This document shows, piece after piece, positions 1-14,200 of a stretch of 64,000 nt of DNA (position 1 is its first letter; each line of letters opens with the position of its first letter). The position numbers and the translations under genes were made by a program. Source of the stretch: Climacteris rufus (lineage: Eukaryota > Chordata > Aves > Passeriformes > Climacteridae). Below the pieces are notes generated by a model, which was not told where the DNA came from, searched no databases, and saw only the letters and a program-made list of their open reading frames with translations. Where the stretch lies: positions 302,197 through 366,196 of the forward strand of contig VZRZ01003909.1 in the NCBI GenBank assembly GCA_013398175.1, read 5' to 3'.

Positions 1-3000
1 CCCTTTTTTTTTTCCATCTCTTCTTTTTCGTTTGCATTTTTCTCTCCCCCTTCCCCCAAGCCGTGCTTGCCCTTTCTCGGCCCCCGTTGCTGCAGCCGGT
101 CATGCACCTGTACTTCTGGGCAAGGGTTTCTTTCCAATCACTTAAACAGAGGCGTTTGCGTAGGTGCAGCCAGTGTTCTGCTTTGAAGCCGTAACCCACC
201 ATAGCGGTGCTGCTAATCCCCTTAATTCTTTATGCACGCAGCCTGAGCCCTCTGGTCCTGGAGGCCTTTTTGGAGGAGGAGGGCAAAGCGGTGGTGAGCA
301 AATGTGGGAATGAGAACAGAATGTGTGTACCTGTTGGTGACAGCTCCTGGGCTTCCCAATTAAACAAAGATGCTTGTGTGTCTGCCAACAGGCCATTTAA
401 TACAAGTGTAAAACACAGAGGCTGAAAAGGAGCAAAACCTTGTGATAGAGCAAATGTTTCTAAAATTTTATGTATCCCCTGTTTCCTTGGGGTGGAACGT
501 CCCATTTATGCCTCTAAATCTAATAACCCAAAGGCTTTTCTTCCTAATTTAAACCATGTCAGACAGACTTGGAACCACATGTCTGAGCCAATAGCACAGT
601 CTGATTGCCTGTTAAGTTCTGACAATACATTTGTTTCCCATGGCGTTCTGTAAATCTTGTAAGCTGAGAATTGCACATTGTTTGAAGTTGTGCAGAAAAA
701 ATATGAAAAGATGAACCCAATTTCCCAGCTACTTACTCAACAAAAGTGCTGTTGTCCCTCAGAGTGATGAGCAAAATCAGAAGTAGGCCTCAAATGTGAG
801 ATTTTCTTTGGAAATGCTGGGTTGACTTCCAGATGCTGGTACTGCTCCCCATTAATACATCATTAGAATACATTAATACATCATTTTCTGTATCAGCAGA
901 AAAATCTATTCAGTTACAACTAATTTTTCACTTGAGTTGGAAATGTGTCAATTTTTACCCTTATCTTTGAGATCTATGCGTGCCCAAGTCTGCTGTGCTT
1001 TTCCTAGGATAGAAAATTCACAACACAGGTACTGGTTCATTCACGCTCTTAATTTGGTGTTGCATGTGATGCTTCATTTAGGGAATTACAAGTTTAAAAG
1101 CCTGGAAATAGAAATGTGGAATTGAAAGGAAAGCATTTTCATAATTTATTTTTGTACTTGCATTGGTTCAAGATAGAGATGCTTGCAAATATATTAATAA
1201 AAAATATGAAAACCTCCTTGTCTGTCAGTGTGATCAGTGTCACTCATCGATCAACAGGGACCAGATCCAGGCCACCAAAAGCGTGTCCACCCAGCTGCCG
1301 GATGCACCTTTGGTTTTGCTGCTCTTTTTTAGGTTAATTCGCTGATTTGAAAAGATCCTGACCACCTTAAAACAGCTTTTTCGTCCTGAAAAGGCTTCCC
1401 AAAGTCCCACCAGGTGGCACTCGCTTATAAAAAGTTGTTCTGGGAGAGTTTCCCAGTTCATCTCCCAGCTTTCTGACTGCCCTGCTGGAAAGGCTTACAT
1501 TTTAGCAGGGAGCTTTACAGTTCCTTCATTAGGGCAGAAGTTTTCCTGGTCTATATGTAATGTCCAGGGAAGTGTTTTAGCAAAGAACTCAACTGTTCTG
1601 GTGCACTACCTGGACACAAATCGTGTTGAGAAGGAACTTTGACAAGAGGTTTGCTGCCTGTCGCTTCTGTATCGCCACCTGTATCATCCTGTAAGTGCTT
1701 GAATTTCTTCCTGTGAACAACCCCAGTGAGCTGAGCTGGATTTTTCAGGACATTAAAACCTCTCTACATGTATTTACAGTCCATATTGTACCAAATTTGT
1801 GCCAGCTCCAATCAGAGTGTGTGTGAATGAAGACTTCGAAAGTTACACACTGACCTTTCTCAGGATTTCACTGAGATAAAGACCTAGAAAAGACACAAAA
1901 CTTGTATTTTTAAATACATTTCTAGTGTTTGGAGGAAAAAAACATGCAGTCTGGGAGATACAAGACACTGTAACTCCAAGTAAGCCACCAGATAGCGCTA
2001 ACACATCATTGAACTTTGGTCAGATCATCTAAATTTGGTCTGCAAGAGCAGTTTTCATGGCTCAGACCCGAGTGCTGTCAGCCTCTGAGCAGGATTAACA
2101 ATGCTGAAGCTTTAATTTGTTTGTCACTGTTTGCATAACGGCTGCTTCCAAAATTAAACAAAAAAAAAAAAAAAAAAGGCAACAACAACAACCACCCCAA
2201 CGTTTTTCAGCTGATTTGTTTAAATGCTGCTTCTTTCAAAAACGGTTATAATTTAGAATTAAAACAGCAGATGGCACATCAGCCCCACTGAATAGAAGAT
2301 TAAAGACCTGATGCTGTTGGAAAAGTCCTCTGAAAAACACTTCCAAGATTATTTATGGAGGTTGCTTCTCTATGATGCCTTTGTGTTGTATGTGATTAAT
2401 TTATTATATTTTCCCATTTATTGTTCATTTTGAGGTTGTTGACCGTTGGGTTTTGCTAGTAGGATAATAGGGCTAAAAGAGAAAACCTCTAATTTTGCCT
2501 GTTTTGATAATCAGCAGAAATGGCAAAAAACCAAACAATCTCCATCATCTCCTTAAAGAGAAGCACACATTTTTATTTTGGAGGAGAATTGTGTGATTTA
2601 ATATAGTGATGTGTTTCCCCATCATTTCTGCTTTTACATTACTGATTGCCAAAATTCCTTAAAGAAAATAGATGCAGAAATGTTGGCAGCCTCCAAATTT
2701 TATTGCTAAATAGCCCATATAGGCCTTTGTGCATTCAAAATGAACTACTACCAATTCTTTCTACTTCCCACTAGGAAATTTTTATCAAAATGGGATTCAG
2801 CAGGAATTTGGTCTGACACTTCTGGTTGTGTGAGTCAAATATTTTGCTATTTAAAAACGAGGTTTGCATGAGGGTGTGAATTTAGATGTGGCCATATCCC
2901 ACATAAATCCACAGGCAAGTGGTTTAAAAGACTGTTGAGGTCTGACTTTGTATCTCACTTTCTGGTAGTAGAAGCATTTCCACTGAAGGATTTGCATCAC

Positions 3001-6000
3001 CATCTACATTTCTGGTGAACAGCTGACCTAAATCTGAATTTTCATGGTCAAAACAACTGCCAGGGATTGAATAAAAGCAATCAGGCAAAAGAAAATGCTG
3101 CATTAGAGCATGTCTGCAGAAGTGTTTCAGAAGTTATATGTAACACTGGTCCAAAGTCCCTTGGCAAATGGCAAGGCGCACATGCATGCTACCCTGAGCT
3201 CCACTGACATTTTGATATTTTTATCACACTGGGGTTTCAACAGATCCCACACTTTCTCCCTGTGCTGCAGGCAAGGGATTTCACAAGTACTGCAATACAT
3301 ATTACAGTTTCCATGGAATTCCTCCTAGCGAAAACTCTTCACTGCACCTATTAATAATTTTTTACCCTTGAGACATCTCTGTGTGATGCCAGGCTCATTC
3401 CAAAGCCACTGCCTAGTAAGACTTCCATGTTCTCCTGGATGTGCTGTCATTCTTTCTGACCAGACCCCATATAATGCTGACACACCTCATAAAAATTGTG
3501 AAGAAATTGGAACATTAGCAGCAAACATTTCCAGTGGAGCTAAATATCAAGCTGGGCTGTTCCCTCACCCTGGCTTTCACCCCACCCTTCCTCCTTGTTA
3601 TGCTGGATAATCAAAAGTTGGCAGTAAGGGTATTTAACAAGGGGCAAAAATCTTTAAGGAAGTGATTGACCACTCTCCACTCTCCAAACATTTTATATAC
3701 ATGTTTAGACTCATCTAATCCATGCTTTGCTATAAGCTTGGATGGCCTTTCCTCTTGGTTTGTAGGGATAGGGCTCAAATGAGCAACGCACTGCCATTAA
3801 GGAGTATCTCCTAAAATCCCCTAGCAAGTGTTTTAACAGGTAAAAACCTGAGGTACAACGAGATTTAGCAATTTATGAGCAATAAGACAAAGTACCTTTG
3901 TTACATCAATGTAATTCTTCGACACCTGCAGAACCTGCAGCTCTGTCATAACTTGGTGCAGCTGTTTCAGGACAGGGCTCATGGTGTTGCTGCTCTGTTC
4001 CTGCTTTTTGACAGCTTTATCTGCATTTTGAACAGGACATGGGATGGCTCCCTCTTACTTTTTTCTGCTTTCAATCCCCCTTATTTTCTAATGTTAGGCT
4101 CTAGCTTCAGATTGTTTTTTGCTTCTCTTTTAATGTTAGGCATCAAGTGAGTGAGAAATCTTTGTTTGCTATCAGGTACAAGGGCAATAAGACTTGTTTA
4201 GGTGTCTTGAGTTGGAACAAATTCCTAAAAAGTCTCCCTAAGTCCTGGATATTTCTGTATATCAACACTGACACACTGTTCTAATCACAAGGTCAGCTGA
4301 GCTGGAGGCAAGACATCATCACATAATTTGCCTGACACACTGGGATGGTTAATATCTCAATTTTATCAATGAAATGTGTAAAGAAAAGGTTGTAACACTA
4401 ATCTTGGGCAAAGAACTGCAGGGTATGGTGGTGGGTGACCTTGGCTGGATGTCAGCTCATCCCTCATTCCTCCTCAGCAGAACAGGAGGACAAAAATTAC
4501 ATAGAAAAGCTCATTAGTTGAGATAAAGGCAGGGAGATCAATTACCAGTTACTGTCATAAGCAAAGCAGAGTTAACTTGGGGAAAATTAATTTAATTTAT
4601 TGCCAGTTAGAGTGGGGTGGTGAGAAGCAAAGACAAGATCTAACCCCTGCTTGCCTTACTTTTTTTTCTTTTCCGTAATTCCTGACTCCTCTGCTTCCCT
4701 CCCAAGTGGTGCAGGAGGATGGGGAATGGAGGGTTTGACCTGGTTGTATCTCCCTGGCTGATGTGGAGCAGCTCAGGGAGCCCCTCTGGCACCAAACCTC
4801 TCTTGCACAACTCCAGTTAGCACTGTTAATGCCTCACCCCGGCAGCAGCAGGGCTGGGACACGGGGCTGGGACACAAAATGTTCACAAAGGGGACTGAGC
4901 AGACACGTAGGCCCCAGGCCTGGTAATATTTACAGTCAGGCTTAACTCCCAGCATCGTGCTAACCCCTCTCAGGATGGAAAGCTTAATAAAGAGTTGGCT
5001 GAAATGCTCTGTTTATGAATGTTATCAAGAGGAAGCATGTGCAGTGTCTTATACAAGAAATGAAGTTTTTAAAACTAAACACCCATCCATCCCCCCTGTC
5101 AGTTTATTCCGCAGACACAGCAGAAAATAAACAGACGGTAGTAAACCAATGCAAACCAAATTTGTATTTTCACTCTTGTTGCCCACAGTTCTTCTGGAAA
5201 AAAAATTTGTTCCTGCTTAAGATCAAACAACAAAACATTTAACTTCCATTTAGCATCACTAAATTTCTCCTCTTGGCTTTGTTATGCAAAGCCCTTGCTG
5301 TCGTGGACATAAGAAGAGAGGGAAGAGGTAAAGTAGCAAGGGGAAAGCTTTTCCCAGTATTATTATATCTAACAGTTAATCTCAGTATTTTAACTAATTC
5401 CCTTATTGTTGATTTCCACCTTCTGTCTAGTTAGAGGATTCTAAGTTTTAATGCCGAATAAATACGCAGTTATAATATTGCAGATAGAAAAATGCATTCT
5501 AGTTTCACAGAGGATATTTTTAAATCAGAATAATTAATTTTGTTGCCTGCACAAGCTTAGCCATTATTCCTAACCATAAGATGGATATAACTGGAAGGTG
5601 AACACCATATCCCCTTTCCCTCTGGCATTGCCCTCTGTTGTTGGGAAAAAGGCCTGGCTATGGAGCCCAGTTTGGATCTGTGGGGAGCACAGCTGAGGAA
5701 ACCCCAAATTCTTTGGGTTGCAGCTGGGCAGAGGGACCTCTGCATGTCCCTTGGGAAATGCAGTGGGGGAAGAGAACTCAGAGTCCTCCAGATCCTTGTG
5801 GCCAGTGCAGGCTGGTTTGGGCTCAGGGAGGTGCTGGTTGAGGTTGTGTGGCTGCTGATGGGCTGAGCTGTGTCCCATGAAGTGAGGGACATGGACTGGA
5901 GGAGATTTCTTGGGCTTCTGAGGCTTGGACATTCCAATTATCCCAGTTTTTCCAATAACCATTCTGGTTATATATTATGTGTCTTCAAAGCCATCTAGGG

Positions 6001-9000
6001 AAGCCCCTTCCCTGAGACCTTCAAGGTCATGTGGGAGGGCTCCCTGGATTGTTCTTAAACTTCCAGAGCAGATCAGCACAATTTCCATGCTTCCCTCACC
6101 CACATTTCCGTTCTTGATTATTTAAAAATCCCAGAAACTGTTGCTCAGTAACATTTATGAAAGGAGCATGGTATAAAAATCCTAGCTCCGGTGCAAATAT
6201 GCACAGCTGTCACATAGAACACACTTTCTAAAACCAGAGCATCATCATTTGAGCAAACAAATTTTCCGCTTTATAGAAACATACATTTATATAATTCTGG
6301 TGATGCCAGCTGAGCTGCCCTTGCTTTATATGGTAAATACATGAGCTAAAATAGGTTGTGCAAAGAAATTGCTAATAAGGCAAAAGGCGAACCCAAATTT
6401 AACTGAGAGGGCCCTGCCAGCTTTGCAATTTGGATTTCAAAGCTCTCCAAGAAAAATATTCTCTTTTTACCTCCTCCAAAGCATCCAAATTCAAACATAG
6501 TCTCAGAAACAAACCGAAAAGCTATAAACACTCCAGCTCTGACATAAGGCACTCAAGAACTGCAAGAAGTGACAACATCAGCTCGTGCTTTTGGCTTCAG
6601 GGAGGGCACATGGGCAGAGCTGCTTCCCAGCAGGAGGGATGGAGACAGAGGGCTGTGACATTGACCATGATGAATTTCAGGACTGAATTATGTGTATTTC
6701 TTTCCTACCACAGCAAAGGAAGGGATGCACTGGTGAAAGAGGCAGCTTGCAGACCCGTGTCCCTAAAATGCTACAGACCATCCATGCAGAAACTCCCTGC
6801 CTGGGCTCGTCTCAACATCCAAACAAATTTGTGAGCAGTTTGATTATCCAAGGGTAGGGGAATGCAAACCTTCTGACACTTCCAGAAAGCCTCCAACGAG
6901 CACTTGGAGCAGGAAGCAGTGCCTGGGGAACATTACCACACGGAGATAAGTTTAATTACACACATCAGCATTTTGTTGGAGAGGCTGCCTTGTCCAAAAT
7001 TTTGCTCTGTGTGTCGTTTCAACCCTCACAGATAGCAAAAAAAGCATCAGCTGGTGTTCTAGACGCCAGGGCCAAATGCTGTAAATAAATGCTGCTCCAC
7101 ACATGAGTAATTCCTTTGGCTCTGTGTGTGCTGTCTCTGCATCAGGGAGCACAGCACAAACCCTGACCTGCTCTTTGTGCTCCTGCACCCAAAGCCCAGC
7201 TCCCTCCAAGCCCTGTGCTCTCCCTCCCAGGTGCAATTTGGCTTTGCTCTGGGAAGTGGCTCCTTTGTCCAAGAATTGGGCTAGAAAGGCCTCTCATCCC
7301 CTCAAGGAAAAAGGAAACCCTGCTGAAAGCATCACCTACTTCAGTACAATTTCTTCTTGCCTGAGGTGAAATCAGTTGACCACTAACCTGTTCAAAGGGA
7401 CATTGTAATCTAATCCTGTTTTAGACCACTGGTTTATGACTAGATTTTGTAATTATCATGCACCAGGTACCATGGAAGTAATATTTTATACACACTTTTA
7501 ATTCTGTGTTGTCACTGCAGGTGTTAAGTTGGACTTTGTCTGGTTTTGACATATATCTACTTGTAGAGCCAGCGAGGAATATTGAATAAAGACAGAATAT
7601 AAACAATTAAATGAATGACTTTATTGTCCATCTTACATTAAGAGTCAGAAGAAATAAATTTGGTGCTATAGGGTGTGACTGAATACACAGATAATTATCT
7701 TATAAAATAGCATGAACATTGGCCAAAGCTGGGAAAAACCAGTGTTTCTAAATAGGAAAATATTTTGCTGCTGGGGATTTGGGGATTTGTGTGCTAAGAA
7801 AGGGCTGGGGGAGGTGGTTCTTTGTGCAGCATGGAAACACTTCCAGCAATTCGTGCTCCCATTGAGTTTCTTTGTCACCCCCACACTCTCTAGAAACAAG
7901 TAACATGTGGCTTTAGACATTGAAATGGTGGCAAATGTATAATTGCTTTGATTAAGCTGTTCTGTAGTATTAGGACCACCCAAAAGATGGCACTAAACAA
8001 CCTTTAGTCCTGCTCACATGCACCCACACACGCATGAAATTCGCTAATAATACTGAAAGAAATAGCTCACCAGCTTAATTCTGTAATTTTGTGTGCAAAA
8101 GCAGGAGTCATTTGAGATAATTCTATGTTAGACCACCAGGAAAACTGAGGACACTTTTATATAAGCAGGTAAACTTTGCACTGCAAATATGACTTTCCTA
8201 GGCCCACATGAAAGCATTCATATTTTTGTAAACATGACAATGTGACATTGGGTGAGCTGTGAAAATGTGCTGAAATTACGCAGGAGCTGGGCACTGCAAT
8301 TAAATTATTTGTTTCTTTAGAAGCTGCTGATGCCATTGCTGTACATTGGCCTTTATAAATCTGTGGTTGTTGGGCCAAAAGTATTTTTATTTGTGTGGGT
8401 GCAACGTGGGGCCATCCCACCAAAGCCCACAGAGCTACATGGAATGACAAGTGTTAGCAAGGGGCTCATTGTCACTGCCTGTTCTAATAGGTAGGGCTGA
8501 TTATTTTGATTTTTAAATTAGCTAATTGTCTGCAATAGGAAGAACAAGACATGTTTTTACTTGTCACTTTTCATTTTACAATGTAATAGTGGAAGGTGAA
8601 AAAAACCTCACCTTCTTTCATATTTATAACCTCTGAAAACTCAGAAGTGGCCTCTAATTTATACTAAACCATAAAGATGGGAGTGTTCACAGAAAGTGCT
8701 AGAGGAGGAATCCTTACATCCTGTAGGAGTAATTTTTTACAATTACTTCAGTTTCATGATTTTAATCGAATACATATTAATAATAAACGGTACAAATGAA
8801 AGAACACTGAGCACCACCTTTGCTTGGAGCAGGAATCATTTGGGTAGCAAAAGAAGTGGAGAGATCCAACACCTTCCACAAATATTTGATTCCCCTTTTT
8901 ATGAGGCTCCTCTTTTGAATGTGGTTGCCTGTAAAACTACAGCTAAAGTAGGAGGATAAAAAGAAACTTCCCAGGAACCAGACACAAAAACTTTCACCAG

Positions 9001-10659
9001 TTGCTCCAAAGCTTTTCCCCTCCACGCGTTTAGTAATTTATTCACTACTGCCTTTCTTGCTGCCTAACTATTTGGTTATAGTCAAAAAAAGAAACCTAGA
9101 TGTTGGGGATTTCTTCAGGGAGTGAGCTGGAGCACATTCAAGAGAACTGAGTGCCACCTGCAGAAAAACTGCACAGACATGAAAGCAGCAGCTGGCTCGA
9201 ATACATTTATTCACCAGAGAGTAAAGAAGGCAAAAAAGGAGACAGAGTGGAGGTGCACACGCAGCAAATGGGTGAAAAGCTGGGTTCCCTTTGTGCTGGT
9301 AGCACAGCAACAAGAGTTACTCACCCAGTGATTTTGCACAATGCAGAGCAGTCAAAGCCTCTGTGTATTTCATGGATACATTTTGGATCTCACAGTCACA
9401 GCTGAAGGCTTACCCATATTGGATGTGCAATAGGGATACTGAGTTCTAATAACCATTGCTAGTAAATAATTCAATAATTGACTCTAAAAGCTCTGTAGTT
9501 ACAATTTTGATATTGTATATCAAGGCCAAGTGAAGCAAATGCTTGTGCATCTCTCCAAGTCCTTTGTAATTTGATTTTAAACAACTTCATATTAGTAAAA
9601 AAAAAACCAATCTGAAAATAAGTTGCAGCATAAAAATTAGGTCACTCCACATGAATATATTTTGGGCAGGGGTAGGTGAACACAGTATTTTTCTGACAAT
9701 CATTGCAACCTTCACATTCTGAAGGGATTTGAATGCACTGCAGATATTTTCTATACCAGAGAGGAGGTACAGTCTCTTACTTAGGAGCTTGAAGATAACT
9801 TTGCAATGAAGTAAGAGCTGGAGGATGTAAGGGGAGGGATGATAGGGAGGGAGAGAGTCTGAGCTGGAACATTACTAATTCTCACAATGGTAGCTCAGTG
9901 AAAAGAAATGCTGCAGAACAAACCTGCCTTCATCCAGTCAATTTTTGGAAAGAATTATGGCCATTTGGATCTGAGTTTTTACTTGAAAACTCTTTGGAAA
10001 CAGGATACTGCTCCCAAGCACTTTGAGCCCTTTGAGACCTGGAATGAGATTCATCTCACTCAGCTTCAGCCATCTGCATCTGAACCCCGTGTCCCTTTGT
10101 CACTGGAAAGAAATACACATTTGGAATGTGCAATCCTTCTAACCCACTGTGGATATCCACTGTAAGGTGAAAGAATAGCATGGGTGAAGTGCCCATTCTC
10201 TCTCTCTTGAATCCAAAAGGCATCTATAAACATTCTTCAGATGCAGATCCAAAAGTCCTGGGAGAAATCCTTTCTCCAGTGGCAAAATATTTTTTTTTAC
10301 ATTCTTGAGAGTCCATTAAACAGTTGCAACAGTTTTATATGTTTAGGCTTTAAAAGAAAATAAATAAGAGGAACAGTGTAATGCAGCCTTGGCAGACAAT
10401 GTGCCACTGGAATAAATGATGACAGCAGAGTTTGTCTTCCTACATCTACTCACAGAGAAGTCAACCATTGCTCCATAATGCCTGTAGGGCAGTCTGAGCC
10501 CAGGGATGGATTTGTCTGGTCAAAGAGAGAAGCATTTTCCACCTATATGACCTGGACCACTGGGGAGAAACAAGGGCCAGTGGAGCACCATTCAGCTGAT
10601 CCTGAGGTCAATGGCACAAGCCTTGTACATTTTAGGTGCCTGCTTTTCTGCCCTGTTTG
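1..10659. other. Intergenic sequence downstream of ADAMTS5, no gene recognised
   Basis: I see no exon, RNA gene or recognisable protein family here. The first 60 bases are a pyrimidine-rich tract. The sequence is AT-rich, with a poly(A) run near 2160-2180 and a short direct repeat (attaatacatcatt, two copies near 851-885). Open frames are short, lack homology I can recognise and overlap on both strands. A moderately GC-rich patch at about 5590-5900 is open in several frames but has no domain signature. In vertebrates the next gene in this direction is normally ADAMTS1 on the same strand; none of its exons is visible. Confidence 0.6.
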
Positions 10660-11203
10660 GTATCTTCAGTCCTGTTGAATATCTTTATTGTCTATCTGGA
10701 TGAGGGGATCGAGGGCACCCTCAGTCAGTTGCAGATGACACCAGGTTGGGCAGTTTTGGGCTCTTCACTCCAAGAAGGACGTGGAGGGGCTGGAGGTGTC
10801 CAGGGCAGGGAACAGAGCTGGGAAGGGGCTGGAGAACTCCTGAGGGAGCTGGGGGGGCTCAGCCTGGAGCAAAGGAGGCTCAGGGGGCCCTGCTGGCTCT
10901 GCACAGCTCCTGCCAGGAGGGGCAGCCAGGGGGGTCGGGCTCTGCTCCCAGGGAACAGGGACAGGAGGAGAGGGAACAGCCTCAGGCTGGGCCAGGGGAG
11001 AGTCAGGTTGGACATCAGGAGGAATTTCTTCATGGAAAGGGTGGTTCAGGCATTAGCAGGGCTTGCCCAGGGAGGTTTGGAGTCCCCATCCCTGGAACTG
11101 GACATGGAACTCAGTGTTCTGGTTTAGTTGATAAACTGGTGATTGGTCTCAACAGTCTTGGAGGTCTTTTCCAACCTAAATGCTTCTGTGATTCTCTGTC
11201 AAT
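10660..11203 (+). mobile_element. CR1 LINE fragment, 5'-truncated and internally rearranged
   Basis: The left part (about 10670-10760) resembles the end of the CR1 reverse-transcriptase ORF ('tggatgagggga...gggcaccctcag...gatgacacca'). It then jumps to the CR1 3' region, including 'ctcagcctggagcaaaggagg', 'ttggacatcaggaggaattt', 'cccagggaggtttggagtcc' and 'ggtcttttccaacctaaatg', and ends with 'ttctgtgattctctgt'. The order shows sense orientation on the plus strand. The jump implies an internal deletion relative to full-length avian CR1. The reading frames over it (for example 10636-11127) are decayed CR1 sequence, not host genes. Confidence 0.88.
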
Positions 11204-14200
11204 TAGCAAAGGTGCCTGGCTTGACTAATTAAAGGTGCTTCAGGAGTTGCTGTAGGCAGGGCCAGTGCTCCTGTCTGGAGTGTGGAGCTGCTTCTGTGGA
11301 TGCAGCTGCAAGAGGTGACTGGAATGAAAAAAAACAACTGAGAACGTAAAGCTGATGCTGAAAGCAGCTGTAGAAAATCCTGGTAACAGAGGAACAGTTG
11401 TTTTATATCACTATTTTGGAGCCTAGAAGCCCACGGTACATTCCTGGCCATGGTTCTGCTCACTGTGTGACTTAAACCAGGATAATTATGACTTTTATGT
11501 CTTCCAGTTGCTTCAGCTGGGAAACAGGGGTAAGGAGATCTTCTGGTGCCTATTTGTCACCACTTCATTTGATCTGTGCAAGCATAGACAAATTTTGAAA
11601 TCTTGCAGCTTGACTTCACAGTTAAGGGGAACTGGGGGATATTTGATTTGAATTAGGCTTTGAATGGCAGTACTATCAGCTAGGCTAGGCCTGGATCAAC
11701 CCAGCATAACTTACTTGGGAGAAAATCCAAGCAGTGAATTAATCTGTAAATCCTTGGAGATGCAAGCTTCACTTCATTTCATGTCATCATCTGTATGTGC
11801 TTTGCCTTCTCATTTCTTTTGGTTCTCCTGTCGCTGCAATGCATTGCTGAACCTGGAAGCAAAACTGGGGTAATATTGACCTCAGATTTTGGATTGGATC
11901 TGTGTCTCTGCTGTTGCTTCTCCTTCCCTTCTATTTTCCATGATTTCAAGCTTGTGTACTCTGTGTGTGTTTGGGTGCCCACACTATGCTTCTGCCATTT
12001 GTTTGCAAAATATCTTGTAGGCTGAAGCTACTGTGGTGGAAATCATTAATGACCCCAATGCGTGCAGTGCCTAATTAGACCTGGAACCCGTGCCTTATCT
12101 CCTCACAGGCAGCCAAAAAGCTCAAAGGGACTTGAATTGTGATGGCTGTGGTGCAGTTTGATAAAACTTCCAAATTCAGTCCATATTAGAGAATTCCTGC
12201 TTTATAAACAGCTGTTCATTCTTGATTCCTTCCATTTCTGACATTCTTGCAAATTTATATTCATTTGCTACACAGGGACTTGAAAGAACAGCACATGGAA
12301 GTGTTTGCTCCAGTGCTCTGTTACAATGTTTTCCCATAATAAGAGGGCATGAAAACATCCAGCTATCTGCTGGAAAATGTACTAATTATTTTCTGAGTGG
12401 TAAAAGGTCACAGCCAACAAAGCAAGGGAAAAACAAGCAAGATCCACATAACTCTGCATTGGAATTACACCTAGGGAAGGAAAATAGTATTTATTAATAC
12501 AGCTTATAAAAGCAATTGTAAAGCTTTTCTAAAAGCTTTAGCATGTTGTCAGACAGGAAATTTAAGAATTGTCTTGTGTCAAGACCAGAAAGAACAGCCC
12601 ATAGAAACAGCGTTACGGTACTAGTAAAAAATAAGAACATTTTCTTTTCAAATTCATTCAGCAAACTTTGATCATCACGCAGGAAATACCCCAGACTTAA
12701 GAAATCCTGCCACTGACCTCTAAGGTAGGATAAAACTGAGGCAAAAGGGGAAATAACTCACCAATTTTTTAATTAATATTATGCCAAGACTTTTAAGAGT
12801 TTGAATTCCAAACGTGTGTTCTAAGAAAGGAAAACATTTTCTTTCACTGAACAGCCCTGGGGGTTCACTACCTTTTTCTCCCCCTCAACCCTTCCTGAGA
12901 GGTTTTCTTATTTCTTTTCTCCTGCATGGATGTGTAAAAATACAAAGTCATTTGTAAGGAGTTCACTTAATTCCTCACTCTTAGCTCACATTTGTTACAC
13001 ATTTTTTTTGGCAGAAGGGAAGAGTGTGCTCCAGCCAGGGAATGCTGCTGTCCACTGAAAAATGTGTTTGGATGGAGGAGCTCTTTTTCATGGATGGATT
13101 GTGGCTCTTGGCAGCAGAGGTGGCAGGAAGCAGTTGCCATAACTACTATACCATTAAAAAAAAAAAAAAGGCTTTAAGTAAAGAGCCATTTTTGAAATGA
13201 TGGTTTTATTAACAATCCTGGTAGAATCCATCAGTTCAATATGATGGGTGGCAGGATCCTGAATGTGGTCTCCTGAGTATGTGCTCAGGATATGCTTTTA
13301 GGGCTATATTCAGGCTTTGGCTTGTAAGGTACATAGAAGAGGAAAATACATAGACAGCCAGAGAGCTGAACATAATCTGCCTTGCGTGGGATTTCAGGTT
13401 TTGGCTGGAACCACACTCTGGTCTTAAATAGCAGAGTGAAAAAATAGTATGTTTTTCAAAAGCTTTAAGGACGGGATTTACAAATTCACCGGAATGATTT
13501 AGAAATAAAAGTTACACTTCAAGTCAACACTAATGACCCTAGTCTAGGTGTAGACATAATTTAATATTTATCTCTATTCAGATGATGTATACCACCCAGA
13601 TTAAAAGCCCAGATATAGTTGATAAACACTGCAAACTACTGGAGTAGGACCCAGGGATGGTTTATACTGGGTCAAACCCAGCTGCAGGCTTTTCATCCTC
13701 ACCATTACACCACACATTATTGTCACTGGCAAATTACTCTGGCACTTTTTCTGTGCTATTGGAATCTGAAAACATTTCACACTGCTAAAGTAATCTCTGT
13801 CTGTTGCCATATAGACACCAATGTAGTTTTTGTGGTCCTCTAACTACTTCCCTGTAGTGCTTTGAGCTGTGTCCCAAATGACCAAGCTATTTATTTACTC
13901 ACAGGACCAAGTCAGGTGAATTAGCCTCACACCTCTGCTTAAAGACTGGCTCCCAGGGAGGTTTTGTCCCTTCATCCTCACAAGTTTCTGGGGTCAGCAG
14001 TTCCTAGATGGTCCAACAAGGAGCCTCTACAACCCATGGCCTTGGAGCACCTGCAGGTGGGACCCTCACCCTGGTCCCAGGCTTTCTCCTGTGTCACAAC
14101 ACCAAGAGCCCGTGGGGTTGATCTTGTTAATCAAATTTATGCCTAAATCCTGTGTCTCTGAGGTGCATCTTCCTGACCTGTTTTTTGTGTACAAAACAAG

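Noticed and set aside
5557..5962. Two overlapping minus-strand frames of 126 and 130 residues
   Set aside because: Open in several frames at once, with no domain, no splice context and no recognised family. Most likely a chance effect of a GC-richer patch.
10636..11228. Overlapping 160-residue plus-strand frames rich in Gly, Arg and Leu
   Set aside because: The DNA is a CR1 LINE fragment and the frames are chance readings through it.
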